Under the pieces are notes generated by a model. The model was not told the DNA's origin, did no database searches, and saw only the letters and a list, made by a program, of their open reading frames with translations. The translations under genes were made by a program, and so were the position numbers. From Atherinomorus stipes (taxonomy: Eukaryota > Chordata > Actinopteri > Atheriniformes > Atherinidae), in assembly GCA_023101725.1 (NCBI GenBank), contig JALJCO010012637.1, positions 496,001 through 560,000 on the forward strand: a stretch of DNA of 64,000 nucleotides. The letters are read 5' to 3'. How positions within the stretch are numbered: position 1 is the stretch's first letter; the number at the start of each line of letters is the position of its first letter. Shown here one piece after another: positions 35,589 through 48,322 of the stretch.

Positions 35589-36370
35589 GCAGTGGCTTTC
35601 AAACTGGGGGTCAGGACCCCCATGTAGGTTGCATGATAATTTCAGGGGGTCGCCAGATCATTATTAAAAAAAAATAAAAAATTGAGGCTACATTTATCAT
35701 ATCAATTTGGGAGTTTGTGGTTATCAATATTAACACATTATTGTATAGAAATGAATCTGTTAGATGAAAACATTTCTTAGTTATTCCATAGATTACTTAA
35801 GTTATTACTAAAACCATGTTAAAATTTGTCATTATCTCAGTGAGAGAAACTGATTTGGGGCATGTAGGGGTCTTGTCACAACAGTGAACCAAATCCACAT
35901 GAAAACTTTTATCCTTGCTTATTTATGAAGTTTCAGATAGTTTTCAAGCTTTACACGTAGAGTTTTTGTCATTGATTGTCCAGAAACAAAGTTATTACAG
36001 CTTCTACTCTAAAAAATTGGCCCTATTTTGCTGAGAAAAGCTGAATTTAGCACTTGGGTGCTTTTTTCCACAGATAATCCACTGAAATCCATTTTACTCT
36101 CCTTATTTATGAAGATTCGGACAGTTTCAAAGCCTCATATTACATCGCCATTAGATGTATCACACAATTAACCCCTCAGTCGCTTTTGGTGCTTGTTTGA
36201 AAACCATTCACATATAATGTGTATTATAATCACAAGATTTCATAATTACTCTACAATCTTAGATGATGGAAAATCATGTTGAAAACAGCTTGAAATGTTG
36301 AATCTTGACATGAAAAAATGTGCAAAGATCCTCTTTCTAAAAGGTCCAATCCCCCTGTTGATACCATACT
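35589..36370. mobile_element. probable hAT element (cagtggctttcaaactggg end)
   Basis: The left end cagtggctttcaaactgggg followed by gtcaggaccccc matches a widespread vertebrate hAT terminus. The interior has two similar sections with ccttatttatgaag. The right end is not clear. Confidence 0.5.
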
Positions 36371-38742
36371 TTTTTAAAAACTACAATGCAGCTGTGCCTG
36401 AGCAAGAGAATGAAGGATTTCTTTCCTTCTGCTGTTTGATTTTTGCTCCCTCAGGGGTAAAAACAGCTTGCTGAGAGAAAATGGGCTCATGTTAAGCAGT
36501 GAGACACTTTGATGACTCTTGAGGGAAAGTCAGAGCAGTTTGTCATTATCTTGTCTGTTTTTACTGTAATTATACCCCCACTTTGTCTCTTTGAGATGCA
36601 TTTGCACACACACCAACCCACTCTGTGGTTTCTATATCCCTATGGGGACACTCCACTCCTGATGTTTAACATCGCAACTGAATGCATGACCCAAACCCTT
36701 ACCCTAAAACATCACTCTAACCTTGACCTCTAAACCAAGTCCTCACCCCTCAAAAATGAACTTGTTGCAATTTGGTCCCCATGGTAACTGGAAGTCCCAT
36801 CAATGTTAGTGTCTTTTATCACGTAATGAATGCACACACACTGACAGACAGTGGTCTCTGATCAGAATGCATCCTGCACGAAGAATTTGGGCACAGAAAC
36901 ACAGCAGCACACACACTTATTCAAACAATAAACACCAATGTATCCCAGGTGGACTGAAACGCATCACATCATCACTATGTATCAGGGATTTAGCTGGGAA
37001 TCCAAATGCAGACTCTGAGGCAGAACGATGGTTTATATCACCACGTTTTACTGGGGAATAAAGTGTGGGATGACAGCCAGAGAACGTCCTGAGGTTTTGG
37101 GTGATGGATGGAATCTGACACAGGAGAGCAGGGTTAAATGAAGAGGTTGGCAGAACTTAGGCACAAAATTACAAGCTGGAATGAGATGGATGGAAGATGA
37201 GGCTGTGATCTGGTGGAGAGATAAGCCTGGCTGGTTAGGCAGCACAGGTGGAGGCAGATTCTCGCAAATTTAATTAGAGGGGATGAAAAGAAGAGAGCTC
37301 ACTGCAGGAGCCATCAGCAGCACCACATTCTGTATAATATTTAGGAATGCACGATTGTATTGGATGATTAGTGCAGAGAAATTAAATATTTTGTTTCCCA
37401 CAACATGTAGATAAGGTGGAACTTAGCTTGTGAATGAGTCATGAGTTTTATCGAAGTGGTTTTAACTTTGAGTCATCATGATGTGAAGCTTAGAAAGCCA
37501 TTCTTTTACTCAAGCCACTTCAAAAGCAATGTGACTGAACATGTGCACGTATCCAGATCCTGCCTTAAACAACAAATCTGAACTATTTGTTGCCATTTCC
37601 CAAGTTTTAAACAAATACAGGCCAAAAATATTGAATTAATATGAGATTACTGGTAATATTTGAAAAGCATTTATAAAATTTTCTACTTCGGATTGCTAGT
37701 CCACTATAATCTTGCCTCCTGGAAAGGTCTGCATTCCTGTCAGAGAGACCGGTTCAAAGTCTGTGATGCTGATGTGTGACGCAGTTCCCTCTTCCTCCTT
37801 TGTTTCTCAGTCCCTTAAAAACGTCAGACTCAACAGACAGAGCAGTGTAAATGTTTATCACAGGCGAACTTTCCCTTGGGAAGGAGGCATGTTGCAGGTT
37901 TAGTGTTACTGGGAGAGCCTGGCTAACCCAGGTGTCCAGTATCATGCTGGTTTAAGCTGAAGTGACCAAAACATGGAGTTCACCGACCTCACTTTATCTT
38001 GTTCGAGCTGCTTTCTGACTTTATAAAAAGTTTAAAAAAAGATAAAAGAAATGTATTAAAAAGGATTTACTTATTCTTTTATGTTGCTCTTTAGGACGTT
38101 AGAGTCAGAGCATCAAGCCTGGTAGAAAACACCTGATTGGTTTTGCTGGAGTTAAATAAGAAAAGAATTCTGACTCTTACTGAAAGACGATTTCATGTTT
38201 AGCAAATTATTCATGTTTGCATTATTAGCCACTTCGGGGAATTGATTAAAACCTGACTAGAAGCCTTGTGTACCTGTGTGTTTGCAGGTAAGTTTGCCTG
38301 AGCTTTTCGCTCCTGGCATGTACACTGCGCTCATTCACTGCCTCCTTATGTAACAGCATCGGTACAAATATCACGAATCAGTAGATACACTGTTTTAGAA
38401 TTTTTATGTTTACTGTTTTTCTTAAAGGTTACGGGGTGTTTGGACAGTAGAAGAGAAGTTTTTTGGCTGAAATTTTCAGATGCAGCAACTTGCTCACGCT
38501 AGATGAATGTGGAGGGGTTTGGGGAGTTGGTGCTGCTTCGTCTGAGTTTTATCATCACTTTTACATTAGCTCAGTTAGCTTGAGGCCAACAAAAAATAGA
38601 AGCACCATCAGGAGAAATGTGGGTGTTTTACCGTTGTGGTAAAGATGGAGTTGCATGACAGAAGTTCACCAGTAGCCAGTTAAACTAACTCAGGCGCATT
38701 TTGCTGTGTTCTGATTACATCCAAGCAGATAGGATACCCAGA
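36371..38742. other. intronic sequence, nothing firmly recognised
   Basis: Unique-looking sequence with short ORFs only. An odd tttgcaggtaagt at 38282-38294 joins an acceptor-like and a donor-like site with no room for an exon. Confidence 0.4.
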
Positions 38743-38746
38743 TTAA

Positions 38747-39308
38747 AGGGATACAACACCCACAGAATGATGTGCCGTCATTTTCTACTCACCCTCATGC
38801 TGAGCAAGACTCTGGAGCACTTTTTAAATATCTCAAATGCAGCCGGAGATCTGTTTTTTTTTTTTTCATTATCTGCTGACTTTCATATAATGGAGGTGAC
38901 TGGCACTCCCAAAAAAAAAAATGTCCATAAAAGTCCAAAGAAACTTGGCAATATTCCTCCATACTGCTCATCCAACGTAATCCAAGTGTCCTGAGTGGGT
39001 AGCGTCCAGAGTTTTACTCGAAACTACATCATTTAGTATAATTTTATAGCTTAAACAGTAGTACATCACACCTATATGTGCATCCATGCGAGTTCACGAC
39101 ACTATGGAAGCCAACGCCTACTCTGCTGATAATGCAAGCGTAGAACAAGAAATTTGCCGTTTACAACACCAGAGGGGTTGGCTATTGATTTGAAAGAGAG
39201 AAAGAAGAAAGACAGAAAGAGCAATCTCGTCTGCTGCAACCTTCATCTTCCGTGGTGTTGTGAACTGGCATATAAATTATTTAAATGGTTATTATGCCCA
39301 TACTCCCT
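38747..39308. mobile_element. TTAA-type MITE (agggatacaac), ~560 bp
   Basis: The left end attaaagggatacaacaccc contains the fish repeat signature tactcaccctcatg nearby (38786). The right end atactccct is followed by TCAA (39309-39312). Purine- and T-rich runs lie inside. The right boundary is moderately supported. Confidence 0.55.
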
Positions 39309-39363
39309 TCAAATATCATAAAAGAAATAAAAATGCACAAAAAAAAAAAAGGGAATAGGTTGA

Positions 39364-39760
39364 AGGTTAACTTTCTTTCGTTTTACAACCTGGACCTTAT
39401 TTCTAGGAGTTTACACGTGCATTTACTCATCAGTAAAATTTTTGTATCACTTCGACTCCTTCAGAAAATATTACCTCGAGTCGCCCTTCGGCGTACATCC
39501 ATATAACGGGAGAGACGGGTCAGTCTTTCTAAAAGGAATAATACTCGTTCATTCTACTTAAAGTATTGGTGAAATCAAGGAGTTTTGCTGCAGATAATGC
39601 CTTATAGAGAGGCCCCGTCTCTACCATTATATGCAAACGCTAAAGGGCGACTCAACGTAATATCTTCTGAAAGAGTCAAAGTGATACAGAAATTTTACCA
39701 GAGAGTGATGCATAAACTCTTAGAAATAAGGTCCAGGTTGAAAAAGAAGAAAGCTATCCT
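39364..39760. mobile_element. foldback MITE with TTGA duplication, relative of 5879-6404
   Basis: Inverse arms share acctggacctta/taaggtccaggtt and catttactcatcagtaaaatttttgtatc (imperfect). They are flanked by TTGA on both sides (39360-39363 and 39761-39764). It has no coding capacity. The arm words match the element at 5879. Confidence 0.75.
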
Positions 39761-39769
39761 TTGATAAGT

Positions 39770-42700
39770 CATTTGTAACACTGTAGTTTTCATATTTATC
39801 ACTGTTGTCTCTGTAAATAAGTGCATTAACATCAAAACTCTTTATTTAAAGTGGCTCTTAGAGGTCTGTTTTTCTTGGGGGAACTTTTTATGCTGCAGGA
39901 CGTTTTGAAAAGCTCGTTTTCTCTGGTCTTTTCCCTGTTATAGGGGGAGTAAGTTTTTTTTTTTTTTTTTTAGTTTCTCTCCTCTGGCCGAAATTCTCAT
40001 AAATGACATATTGGAAAGTTAATACGCTTCTGCTTCCCAATGGGAAGAATTAATTTGCCTCATAAACGTTCAGCATTGTTAAAGTTTTACAGCACGGCCT
40101 CATCTTGTTGCTTTTTACTGAGTCTCAGGTGAAGTGTGACGCAGCTGAATGTCAGGTGTGTGTTTGGTTGCGATACACTGGCAGCTTTATTCGTGCCTGC
40201 TCTATGAATGCCAGTCTGTGAGCGGGGAGACAGACTGCCTTTAGAGCTCAGTGTGTCAGAAAGAAAGGTGCTTTGATGAATCCTATTGATCTTTGTTCAG
40301 TTGGCTTCACAGCTTGTGAGCGGAGCTGATGCGCAAACTCAAGACAAGCAGTGCAAACTGATCAGGTTTACAAAATGCTGAAAAAGCATTAAAAAACCAC
40401 TAGAATAAAACTAAAGCAAGAATAAATTCTATTGCTGCACTTTTCTTTCCCCTTATTCACTTAGAGTGAGAGAAATATTCTGCAAGAGCCATTTTCTTCC
40501 AAACTACACCAGTTCTCTATTAGACAGAAGGAAAAAGAGAAGAAAAGCCTTTAAAAAGAAACAGTCCAGCTCAATTAACCTGTTTAAAACCACCTGGTCG
40601 CCGGCGCCCAGGCTGTGTTTTAGTCACACTTTTCTAATTTATATTTTCAGACACTAGAAGGTGTAAGCTTTCAAATGATGTCTCACACAAGTAATTTGGC
40701 CTTACAGTTCCTCTGTTATTTGCATTTCCATTTGGGTATGCAAAATAGGCGAGGATTACTTAAAAAGGTGGGAGTTAAGAGGTTAACTTGGGAAATATCT
40801 AAATAGCAGAATTGACTGCTACAGTGAGTATATTGCAATAAAGAAGCAGCGTTTTGTTTCTCAGAGTGAAGGCTGTTTTTTCGACAGCTCATCTAAACGG
40901 AGCACTTGGATGCTCTGCAGAATCCCTGGGCTACATATCACAATGCATTAGCATCTCATTTTCAAGCAAACAGTATTTAAAAAGTATTTTCTGGTGGTTC
41001 TGAGAAATATATTATCATCAGAAAGCTGTTTGCATGGTAATTCAAAGTGAGAATGAAAGATTCTGCAAATGTGTTGCAGGATGATATTCTAATAGTCCTA
41101 ATTTTTAATAATTTCAACTCTGTCTCAAACGGCAGGGCCTGCGAGCTGGCCTGGAGCAAATGTTTGCCTTTAAAGTAAATGCTATGCTGTGTGTATGCTG
41201 TGGCCTTCATACCTTGAGGTGTTTTCCTTTGGAAAATGCAAGGTTGTCCTTGCGTTCATTGCCAATCATGTGCACATCATTTGAAACCATACCAATATAA
41301 ACTGTTTATTTCCTGCAGCTTACATCTATATAATCTGGAAAGAGCATCAAATAAGATACAGAACTCCTGCTTAATAAGAGTTATAAATAGAAATGCAACT
41401 AAATCCATCAAACTAAATTGGAATAAATCAGATGTTTGGACTTTGAAGCTGCAAAAATCTAGTGGTTGTTATTCCTTTCTTGGATTTGCGTCATTGTGGG
41501 ATTTTTAAGGCAGAATGTAGATTTAAAACTTAAGCTCTCTTCTTTTTTCTATCATCTGTGTGATCACTTCCTGGCTTCCTTCTTTTATCTGTGTGCCTTT
41601 GCAAGCATCAGTGGATCAGGAGGAAGCTATTCATTATCACCCCTGCAACAGCTCAACGCTGACCCTCAGATCATATTTCAAACTCGCAATAACTTTCAGA
41701 GAGAATAATACAGCAGCAGCGGGGAAATAAAGACTTGATATATGGAATGCAACCGTGGCATTTCCCGTCACTTCCTCACATATTTTTATTGTGCATGTAT
41801 TTTTTTTTTTTTTTTAAACCAACAAATGCACGGTGACGTGAAAAAGACGGTCGCCGTGCATCTGAAATGGGCTTGTTTTGAACTTCTCCGGAGGTTTGAA
41901 GATAAGAAAGTGGAGACTTTCCTGTTTGCATATGGAATGCTGACAGCAGCTTTCACGGTGAGATTAGGTTTAAATGTATGCATAAGGATTTTCTGTCCTG
42001 CTCTCTATTCCGAATTTACTCCCAGTTTTGATGAAGTTTGCCAGAGAGAACGGATGCAAATGTGAACAGAAAGCAACATCTTTCACACAAACACACACCT
42101 GCGCAACTTTGCATCTAAATCAATATACTATCTGTCTTCTGTAACACCAAGTAATTCATCATATAGTGCAGTTGCAGAGGGAATCTGCTGAGCTGAAGGT
42201 TTGAGGTCTCTGCGGAGCCTCGAACCAATTGAAAGGGATCAAACTAAATTGACCATATTATATGAAGTTGCTAACTACCTTAAAAGCTGTACTTTATGAC
42301 TTGCTGGCTCTTATCCGTTGCTGACCCACCAGTCCATGTGCACACAGAGTGCTGTGGAGAAAAACGTGCAATCAAATAGCAAGTAATGGTTTCTGCTCTC
42401 CCTTGGGAACAGCTTGACATGGCCAGAGGTCAGCAACCTCCATCTCCATCTGTGTCAGTACATCAACTGTCTCATCTTATTCCTTCTCCCCTTTCCCTTC
42501 ATCCTTTCATCAAAACTGCCGGAGAGAGTTGACTGAGCTCCTTGATGAAGAGATAAAAATCACAGAAAGTCATCTTGTGGAAAGAAGAGAGATAAAGGGG
42601 AAGAAAACAGGCAGAGCAGGAGATGACAAGATCCCTTCTTAGGTCTTTTTTTCCTCCCTCATGTTGAATACAGACTTTTTACTGTAGAATGGAAGGCTGC

Positions 42701-43845
42701 ACATTCACTGCGACATTTGTGGGAATAATAGCTTGATTTCTTGGAGGATTTTCATCAACACAAAGCCGCTGTTTGTTCTAAGATTTCGTGCCATCGTGGG
42801 CTTTGATTCTCTTTTTTGATGTTGACATGAATAGGGAAGAGTGACATACATTTGAAGAGCAAAGAAATGCACAAATGAAGCCTCTCTCCTGTAAATTCCC
42901 CCCAAAATAACTTCATTTTCCACATTAACGGGGACAAGTCTCATAATTACACTTTATTTATGGCTGTTGCAGAAGATGCATAAGTTATAGAAGTCTTGTG
43001 CAAAAATTTTGGGAATCAACAACATTTGACTACAGACAAGAGGGGCACTGATCAGAGAGGTAATAAAGAGGTGAAGAGGTAATGTTGAGGAAGCTGCAAA
43101 GTTTCACAGCTACCTATGAAATATGCTTTTTATGTGGAGCTGCAAAGCAAATACCTGCGAAAATGAAAAAAAAAAGGGCAGGGGGTGCACTACATACTGC
43201 CATAACAATCCACAGCAGTGGCAGCATCATGCTAAGGGAATATTTTTCTTGTTTTCTTGGGAAAATAGTCAGAAGTGAGGAAGCGATGGATGGGGCTGGA
43301 TGCAATCTGGTTCAGTTTTCCAAAGAAATGATACAGGGACAGTAGAATTGATTTTTTTTTTCATAAGAAGTCATGCTGTTTAAGAAACCCTAAAGTAGTC
43401 TTAAAATAGCTCACAAGTCCACACCTCTTTTCATGTTAGAATCTGTGGTATCTTTTATAGACTGCTGTACACCAGTGGAACCCATCCAGACTGAAAGAGC
43501 TGGAGCAGATTTTCCGTCAGGAGTGGACAAAACTCCAGAGCTAAACTCCAAAAGATTCAAAGAGAGCTGCAGCAGAAATGACTGCAACAGGGAGTTTTAC
43601 AAATGGCTGAATATATAAGCAACTGCAAACAAGCTTTCTTCTGTTTATAATCTTTGTTTGTTTGGTTTTTTTATTAGTATTAGCTTGCAAAGTATTAATC
43701 TTTTGTTGATCATAAACACGGAAAAAAAACTTCCAATTTGACTGATGGTTTAAAACAAATGTCAGGGAAAATGTCAGGGATTAGAGGTTTTGCAAGGTCC
43801 TGATAACGTTTAAGTTAATGAGTCATTATGCAGAGCTTCATTTGA
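39770..43845. other. intronic sequence, mostly unique, candidate conserved non-coding DNA
   Basis: T runs occur at 39957-39972 and 41800-41815. The block 41560-42060 is balanced in composition with an open frame (41742-42065) that shows no known domain. Nothing is called as a gene. Confidence 0.35.
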
Positions 43846-43848
43846 CCA

Positions 43849-44055
43849 TTTCCAATCCTGGTCCTCGAGGACCCCTGCCCTGCACGTTTTGGAGATTTCA
43901 ATACTTTAACACACCTGACTCAAATGAAATGACCAACAGCCTATGAAGCCCTACACAATGACTCATTCATTTGAGTCAGGTGTGTGTTGGAGCAGGGAGA
44001 CTTGGAAAACCTGCAGGATTGTGGCCCTTGAGGACCAGAGCTGGACACCCCTGCA
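43849..44055. mobile_element. hAT MITE (cctggtcctcgaggaccc / ggacacccctg)
   Basis: The left words tcctggtcctcgaggacccc and the right words ggcccttgaggaccagagct are inverse, and ctgactcaaatgaa/ttcatttgagtcagg forms an inner palindrome. Related to the element at 51456-51668. Confidence 0.75.
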
Positions 44056-44921
44056 CTACTCTCAAACCCAGTCCAGTCCTCAAGTGCTACTATCTGGCAC
44101 ATTTTGGTTCCATCCCTTTTCCAACACACCTGCCCTTATCGAAAAATAGTATATGCAAGTATGCTTGAAGTATACTCATTTTAAACTTTAAATAAGACAG
44201 TATACTTTCAGTTTACTGTTTATGTTCTTATCAGAAATATACTTAAAGTTTACTGTCCATTTACTCATAAATATACTAGAAGTTTGAGTATATTTAGCCT
44301 ATAATTATATTTAAATTTTTGAACGATATGCTTTAATAGTAGTACATTCATAGTATATTTTCACACACACAGGTATCTTTGTGGTGTACAGCAAGATTTA
44401 CTTTCTATTATGTTTTAAAATCCTATCTTGTAAGATTTAGGCGCTAACCTCCAGTTCATATCATACATATTACTTTTACTTTACTTTAGTGTACTTTAGT
44501 ATACTTAAAAGTTTGCTTTCTAAAAGTAAAATTAGTCTTTTGTGGAATAAACTAAGTATAACAAGAAGATTACTTTCAGTGTACTTGAATTGAACTTTTA
44601 AATACTTAAAGTGGGCCAATTTAGTCCTGAGAAGTATACTTGTTTGTATACTGCTAGTACATTGGTATCAGTGTACTTGATAAATAAAAGTACACTTGGG
44701 GGATATACTTTACCATACTTGAGTACACTTAATGACATGTACTTAAGGAATACTTCTTTTTGGTAAGGGTGAATTATGTGAATGGCTCATTAGCAGGCCT
44801 TCGCAGAGCTGAATGACGTGCATGAGGATATTAGCTATTTGATCTCTTGGAGAGAGTATATTCTAAAAATTGTATGATAGTAGCTCTCGAGGATTTGACT
44901 TGGGCACCCCTGCTCCAACCC
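44056..44921. mobile_element. hAT MITE split by a tatactt-rich element
   Basis: The outer parts carry gtcctcaagtgctactatc and its inverse gatagtagctctcgaggat, ending gggcacccctg. Between them (44129-44769) sits another element. Confidence 0.65.
44129..44769. mobile_element. agtatactt/aagtacactt-rich MITE nested in a hAT MITE
   Basis: The near-inverse ends are cccttatcgaaaaatagtat and acttctttttggtaaggg. The interior has a dozen or more degenerate copies of agtatactt or agtacactt in both orientations. It has no coding capacity. Confidence 0.7.
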
Positions 44922-45658
44922 CTCATTCACTACATAGGGCAACACTATGTAGCACACTACTGTGTATGTAGTGCACTCATTCTACTGGAGATTAAGACAC
45001 AAAGCTGACTATTCGCCTCACTACAGGAAAACATGTTTATGTTTGAACACAAAACTTGTTACCTTATTATCTGATAAGAACTTAAATGACATGCAACATT
45101 TCTGTCACAATCCAGGAAGCAAATGAAGCACCTAAGAAGAGGCAGTGAAGCAGGCTTCACTGAGACTAAAGATGCTGTAAAGTCAGGCTTCTTGGAAGAC
45201 TGAGCTGAAGACTAGACTGAGTGACAAACAAGGATCTGGCAAAGAACAAAGGAAACCAGGCAGAAGATATACTGAGTGACTAACGACAAATGAGAAGCAG
45301 GTGCAGGAATTAGAAAACAGAAAGCAGGTGGAACAGTAGATAAACAGAAGATTCACCCTGAACAAAAGAAGCATGTAGTATGAAACAAAAACTTGAAAGA
45401 GAAATAAAATGAAAAACTGATCTCAAGAAGACAAAAAGAAAAAGAAATCTCCCAAATTCTGTCTGCACAGTTAGAGCTCAAGCCTGGCTGTAAACCTGCT
45501 GAACACATCCAGCCTCAGGAATCAACTCTGAGATGAATCTGATCAGAGATGGCCGACATTGTTACATGAACGCCTCATAAAGCCACATGATTGGTTATTT
45601 ACATGATGGACAGATTTAATGCAATCATAACGCTTCTGACATACACAATGCATACTGG
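44922..45658. other. intronic sequence, nothing recognised
   Basis: Unique-looking, somewhat A-rich. Short ORFs only. Confidence 0.4.
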
Positions 45659-45666
45659 TTCAGAAG

Positions 45667-46377
45667 TAGGGCTGTGCGATATACTGATATATCACAATAT
45701 GATATTTACATGAGAGAGATATGATATTTACACGTATCGTTATATCGCGGTATTAGTTTTGCAAATTTTTTTTGCTTTATTTTTTCATAATGACCCGGCT
45801 GCACCTCGACTGACTACAAATGGGTCACCTGATTTATTTAATAAGGGTGGGAAAATACATCGATACACTGAAATATTGCGATATTTTCATATGCCGATAC
45901 CATATCTATATTTGAAAATGTGGTATCAATCTATTTTACTAATGAGATATCGTTTTGTTACGAAATCTCATGTGATTTCACAAAATACCGCAAGATTTTC
46001 ACAAAATCTTGCAAAATTTCATTAGTAAAATAGATTGATACCACATGTGTATTGATATTTTTTTCCCACCCCTATTATTTAAACTGTCTGGAAGACAATC
46101 ATCCCCAAGACTTTTACAAAGAAATCATAAAAAAACAGCTGCATATCTTTAAATACTTCGATTTAACAAATATTTTAAATCAGTGTTTTGTCAATTCAAT
46201 CACTGCAGCGGAGCGATACCTTTACACTAAACACGTTTCAATACTAAAAATGCAGGTGTTTGATATGAAATCAAACTTTCAGACAAATAAGGGTAAAAAA
46301 TACTGCTTCATATCGTATATAGTCATCTAAAATAAATATAATGTGATATGATATTTGGTCCATATCCTCCAGCCCTA
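45667..46377. mobile_element. hAT MITE (tagggctgtgcgatatac), copy 2, with perfect 8-bp TSD
   Basis: The ends are tagggctgtgcgatatac and ccatatcctccagcccta, with ttcagaag on both sides (45659-45666 and 46378-46385). It is the reverse complement of the family at 10827-11421. A smaller MITE is inserted at 45842-46074. Confidence 0.92.
45842..46074. mobile_element. small hAT MITE (taagggtgggaaaa) nested in copy 2, 233 bp
   Basis: The ends taagggtgggaaaatacatc and attttttccccaccccta-like (ttttttcccacccccta type; here tttttttcccacccccta minus one c) are inverse. Perfect ttatttaa duplications flank it (45834-45841 and 46075-46082). The interior is palindromic around aaaatcttgc. Confidence 0.9.
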
Positions 46378-46385
46378 TTCAGAAG

Positions 46386-47795
46386 ACGAGTTTCCTTCTT
46401 TATTTTGAGCCCTTTGACCGATGAAATGCTCAATAATAATCAACTTTTTCTGTTTCTAACAAAGATATGTCCACCACAGTCCAGCTCTGTCATCCAGAAT
46501 ATCCAGTAATGAATCTTGTAAAAGTAAAAAAAGGTTGCAGACTTTAAAGGTGTTTGACTGGTTCCTTCGTTTCCTCCTAGTTAAAGCATTTCCACGCCGG
46601 TTAACTGATGTAGAACACATCACACAGCAGCTCTGTAAGTCATCAGATAAAGAGCCCGGTTTCCCCCACGTTTTTGTAGCAAGCTGTGTGCATGATGAAT
46701 TTCCCACTTGGAGACATATTGAAAACTGGCTTCAAAGAGCAGCACACATTAACCTCTTTAGTCAGGCTGTCTTCATGCAAAACGCTTGGTGGTGGTCCCT
46801 TACTCCATGTCGGCGGCCCTCCCTTTACTTGGCCACGGCCAGTGTATCGCTGAAAGGCCACACTTGTTTGGAGAGTAAAGATCCCGGCCACAGTGCAATC
46901 ATTTGAAATTCCTGTGAGGAAACCAGGGAGCTGGCCCGGAGGGGAATTCAGACCCAGAGGAAAAATAATCAAGAAGCATAAGAAAATATTCCTGCAGATG
47001 AGCCCTCAAGCTGTTCTCACACTCCTCGTTCCTCCCCATCAGCCTCTTCCTTCCCCCCCTGCAGTGCTGTACTTCATCACAGGCTTCACAGTGAATATGA
47101 AATATGCCTCTGATAACTGACTGCTGACTGGATCTGCCCATATTAAACATTCAATATGTGTAATATCCTCCAATATCATCATTTCCCTCTAAAGCTTCGA
47201 ACTAATCTCCCTCACAGACTCAGATAGGGGAAATATAGTCAATAAAGAGATTAGTGTGATAATAAAGGCTGAGATTGATAACTTTTTTCTATCTGCCAGT
47301 CTTTTTATCTTCCCCTCTTCTTCTCCCAATTCTCCTTAACTGAGTTTTATTCGTTGTAGAGAGTTTTCCTGGCATTGAAATGGTTTCCAGTCATCATTTT
47401 GTTGGCACTACGTAGGTGGTGTAAAGTCTAAGGTTCGGTGTACAAATGTCTTCAATATTTTTTCAGATTTTTTAAAGAAAAGTTGATCATTTAGCATATT
47501 TGTTATCAGAGATTAATCTGGTGCCAGAAAAACCCAAAAGTTCCTGACATTGTCTGACATCTTTAACCCATTAAAATCCCATATTTATTACACATTTTAT
47601 ATTTTTACATACTAACCCTTTTATTTGTGCAGTTCAGAGAACACAGGGTTTTTTTTTTCTTCAGTTCTCAATTTACATGTTGATTTTTTTTTTCCTTTTC
47701 CTTCTTATTTTAATCCTTTACATCTCAGGAAATGATTACTTATACTCCTTATATCGCATACTGTTAATTTATTATGTTGGAAAATAAAGCTACAA
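46386..47795. other. intronic sequence; overlapping ORFs, no gene called
   Basis: ORFs of 123 aa (46535-46906, +) and 109 aa (46643-46972, -) overlap on opposite strands. Neither resembles a known domain and no splice structure fits. The block could be conserved non-coding sequence. Confidence 0.35.
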
Positions 47796-47796
47796 T

Positions 47797-48322
47797 CACA
47801 CTGCAGGCAAAAGTGGCCCAAATCCAACTTCTTTTGCTCATATGTGACCCATATTTCAAAGTCTGAGCAGCACAAAATCCAACTCAGGTCACTTTTATAT
47901 GTGATATATAGCCGATCTTTTTCATCCTGACCTCAGTCTGATAAGTCATGTCGCATTTCATCCAACCTTTACGCCACTCAAGTGAAACAGACATCACACT
48001 TGTGAATTGACCAAAGCAGCAAGATTGAATGTTAATATTACTGTAGCGGAAACAATATATCATAGTTTTATCAGTTCTGATTACACATTTTCAAAATAAT
48101 ACACACTATGTGTTGTATCCATATTTAGCGCCATAAACACAGCGTTCTTTGTGTATACGGGTCACTTCAGGCCAGACAGTTCATATATACAGTAGACCGA
48201 GGGTGGTCACAGTGAAATTGTAAAGTAAACGACTATGCAAAGATTGATCTAAAAACAGATATTAGCAAAAAAAAAAAAAAACAACTAAAAAACTGGAATT
48301 GAGCGTTCGGACCTGCAGTGTG
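47797..48322. mobile_element. MITE with cacactgcagg / cctgcagtgtg ends
   Basis: Perfect 11-bp inverted ends are a common fish DNA-transposon signature, with gtggcccaaatcc and gtcatgtcgcatttc words inside. No target duplication is visible. Confidence 0.6.

Noticed and set aside
38282..38294. Acceptor-like cag followed at once by a gtaagt donor (zero-length exon / recursive splice site)
   Set aside because: A cag|gtaagt word can act in recursive splicing, but one instance in a 33-kb intron without a strong pyrimidine tract is not enough.
41742..42065. 107-aa ORF possibly an exon
   Set aside because: It starts in a T-rich tract, shows no family resemblance and lacks a convincing acceptor; left as a possible conserved non-coding block.
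46535..46972. Overlapping 123-aa (+) and 109-aa (-) ORFs
   Set aside because: No domain, no recognisable homology and mutual antisense overlap; chance open frames in balanced intronic DNA.
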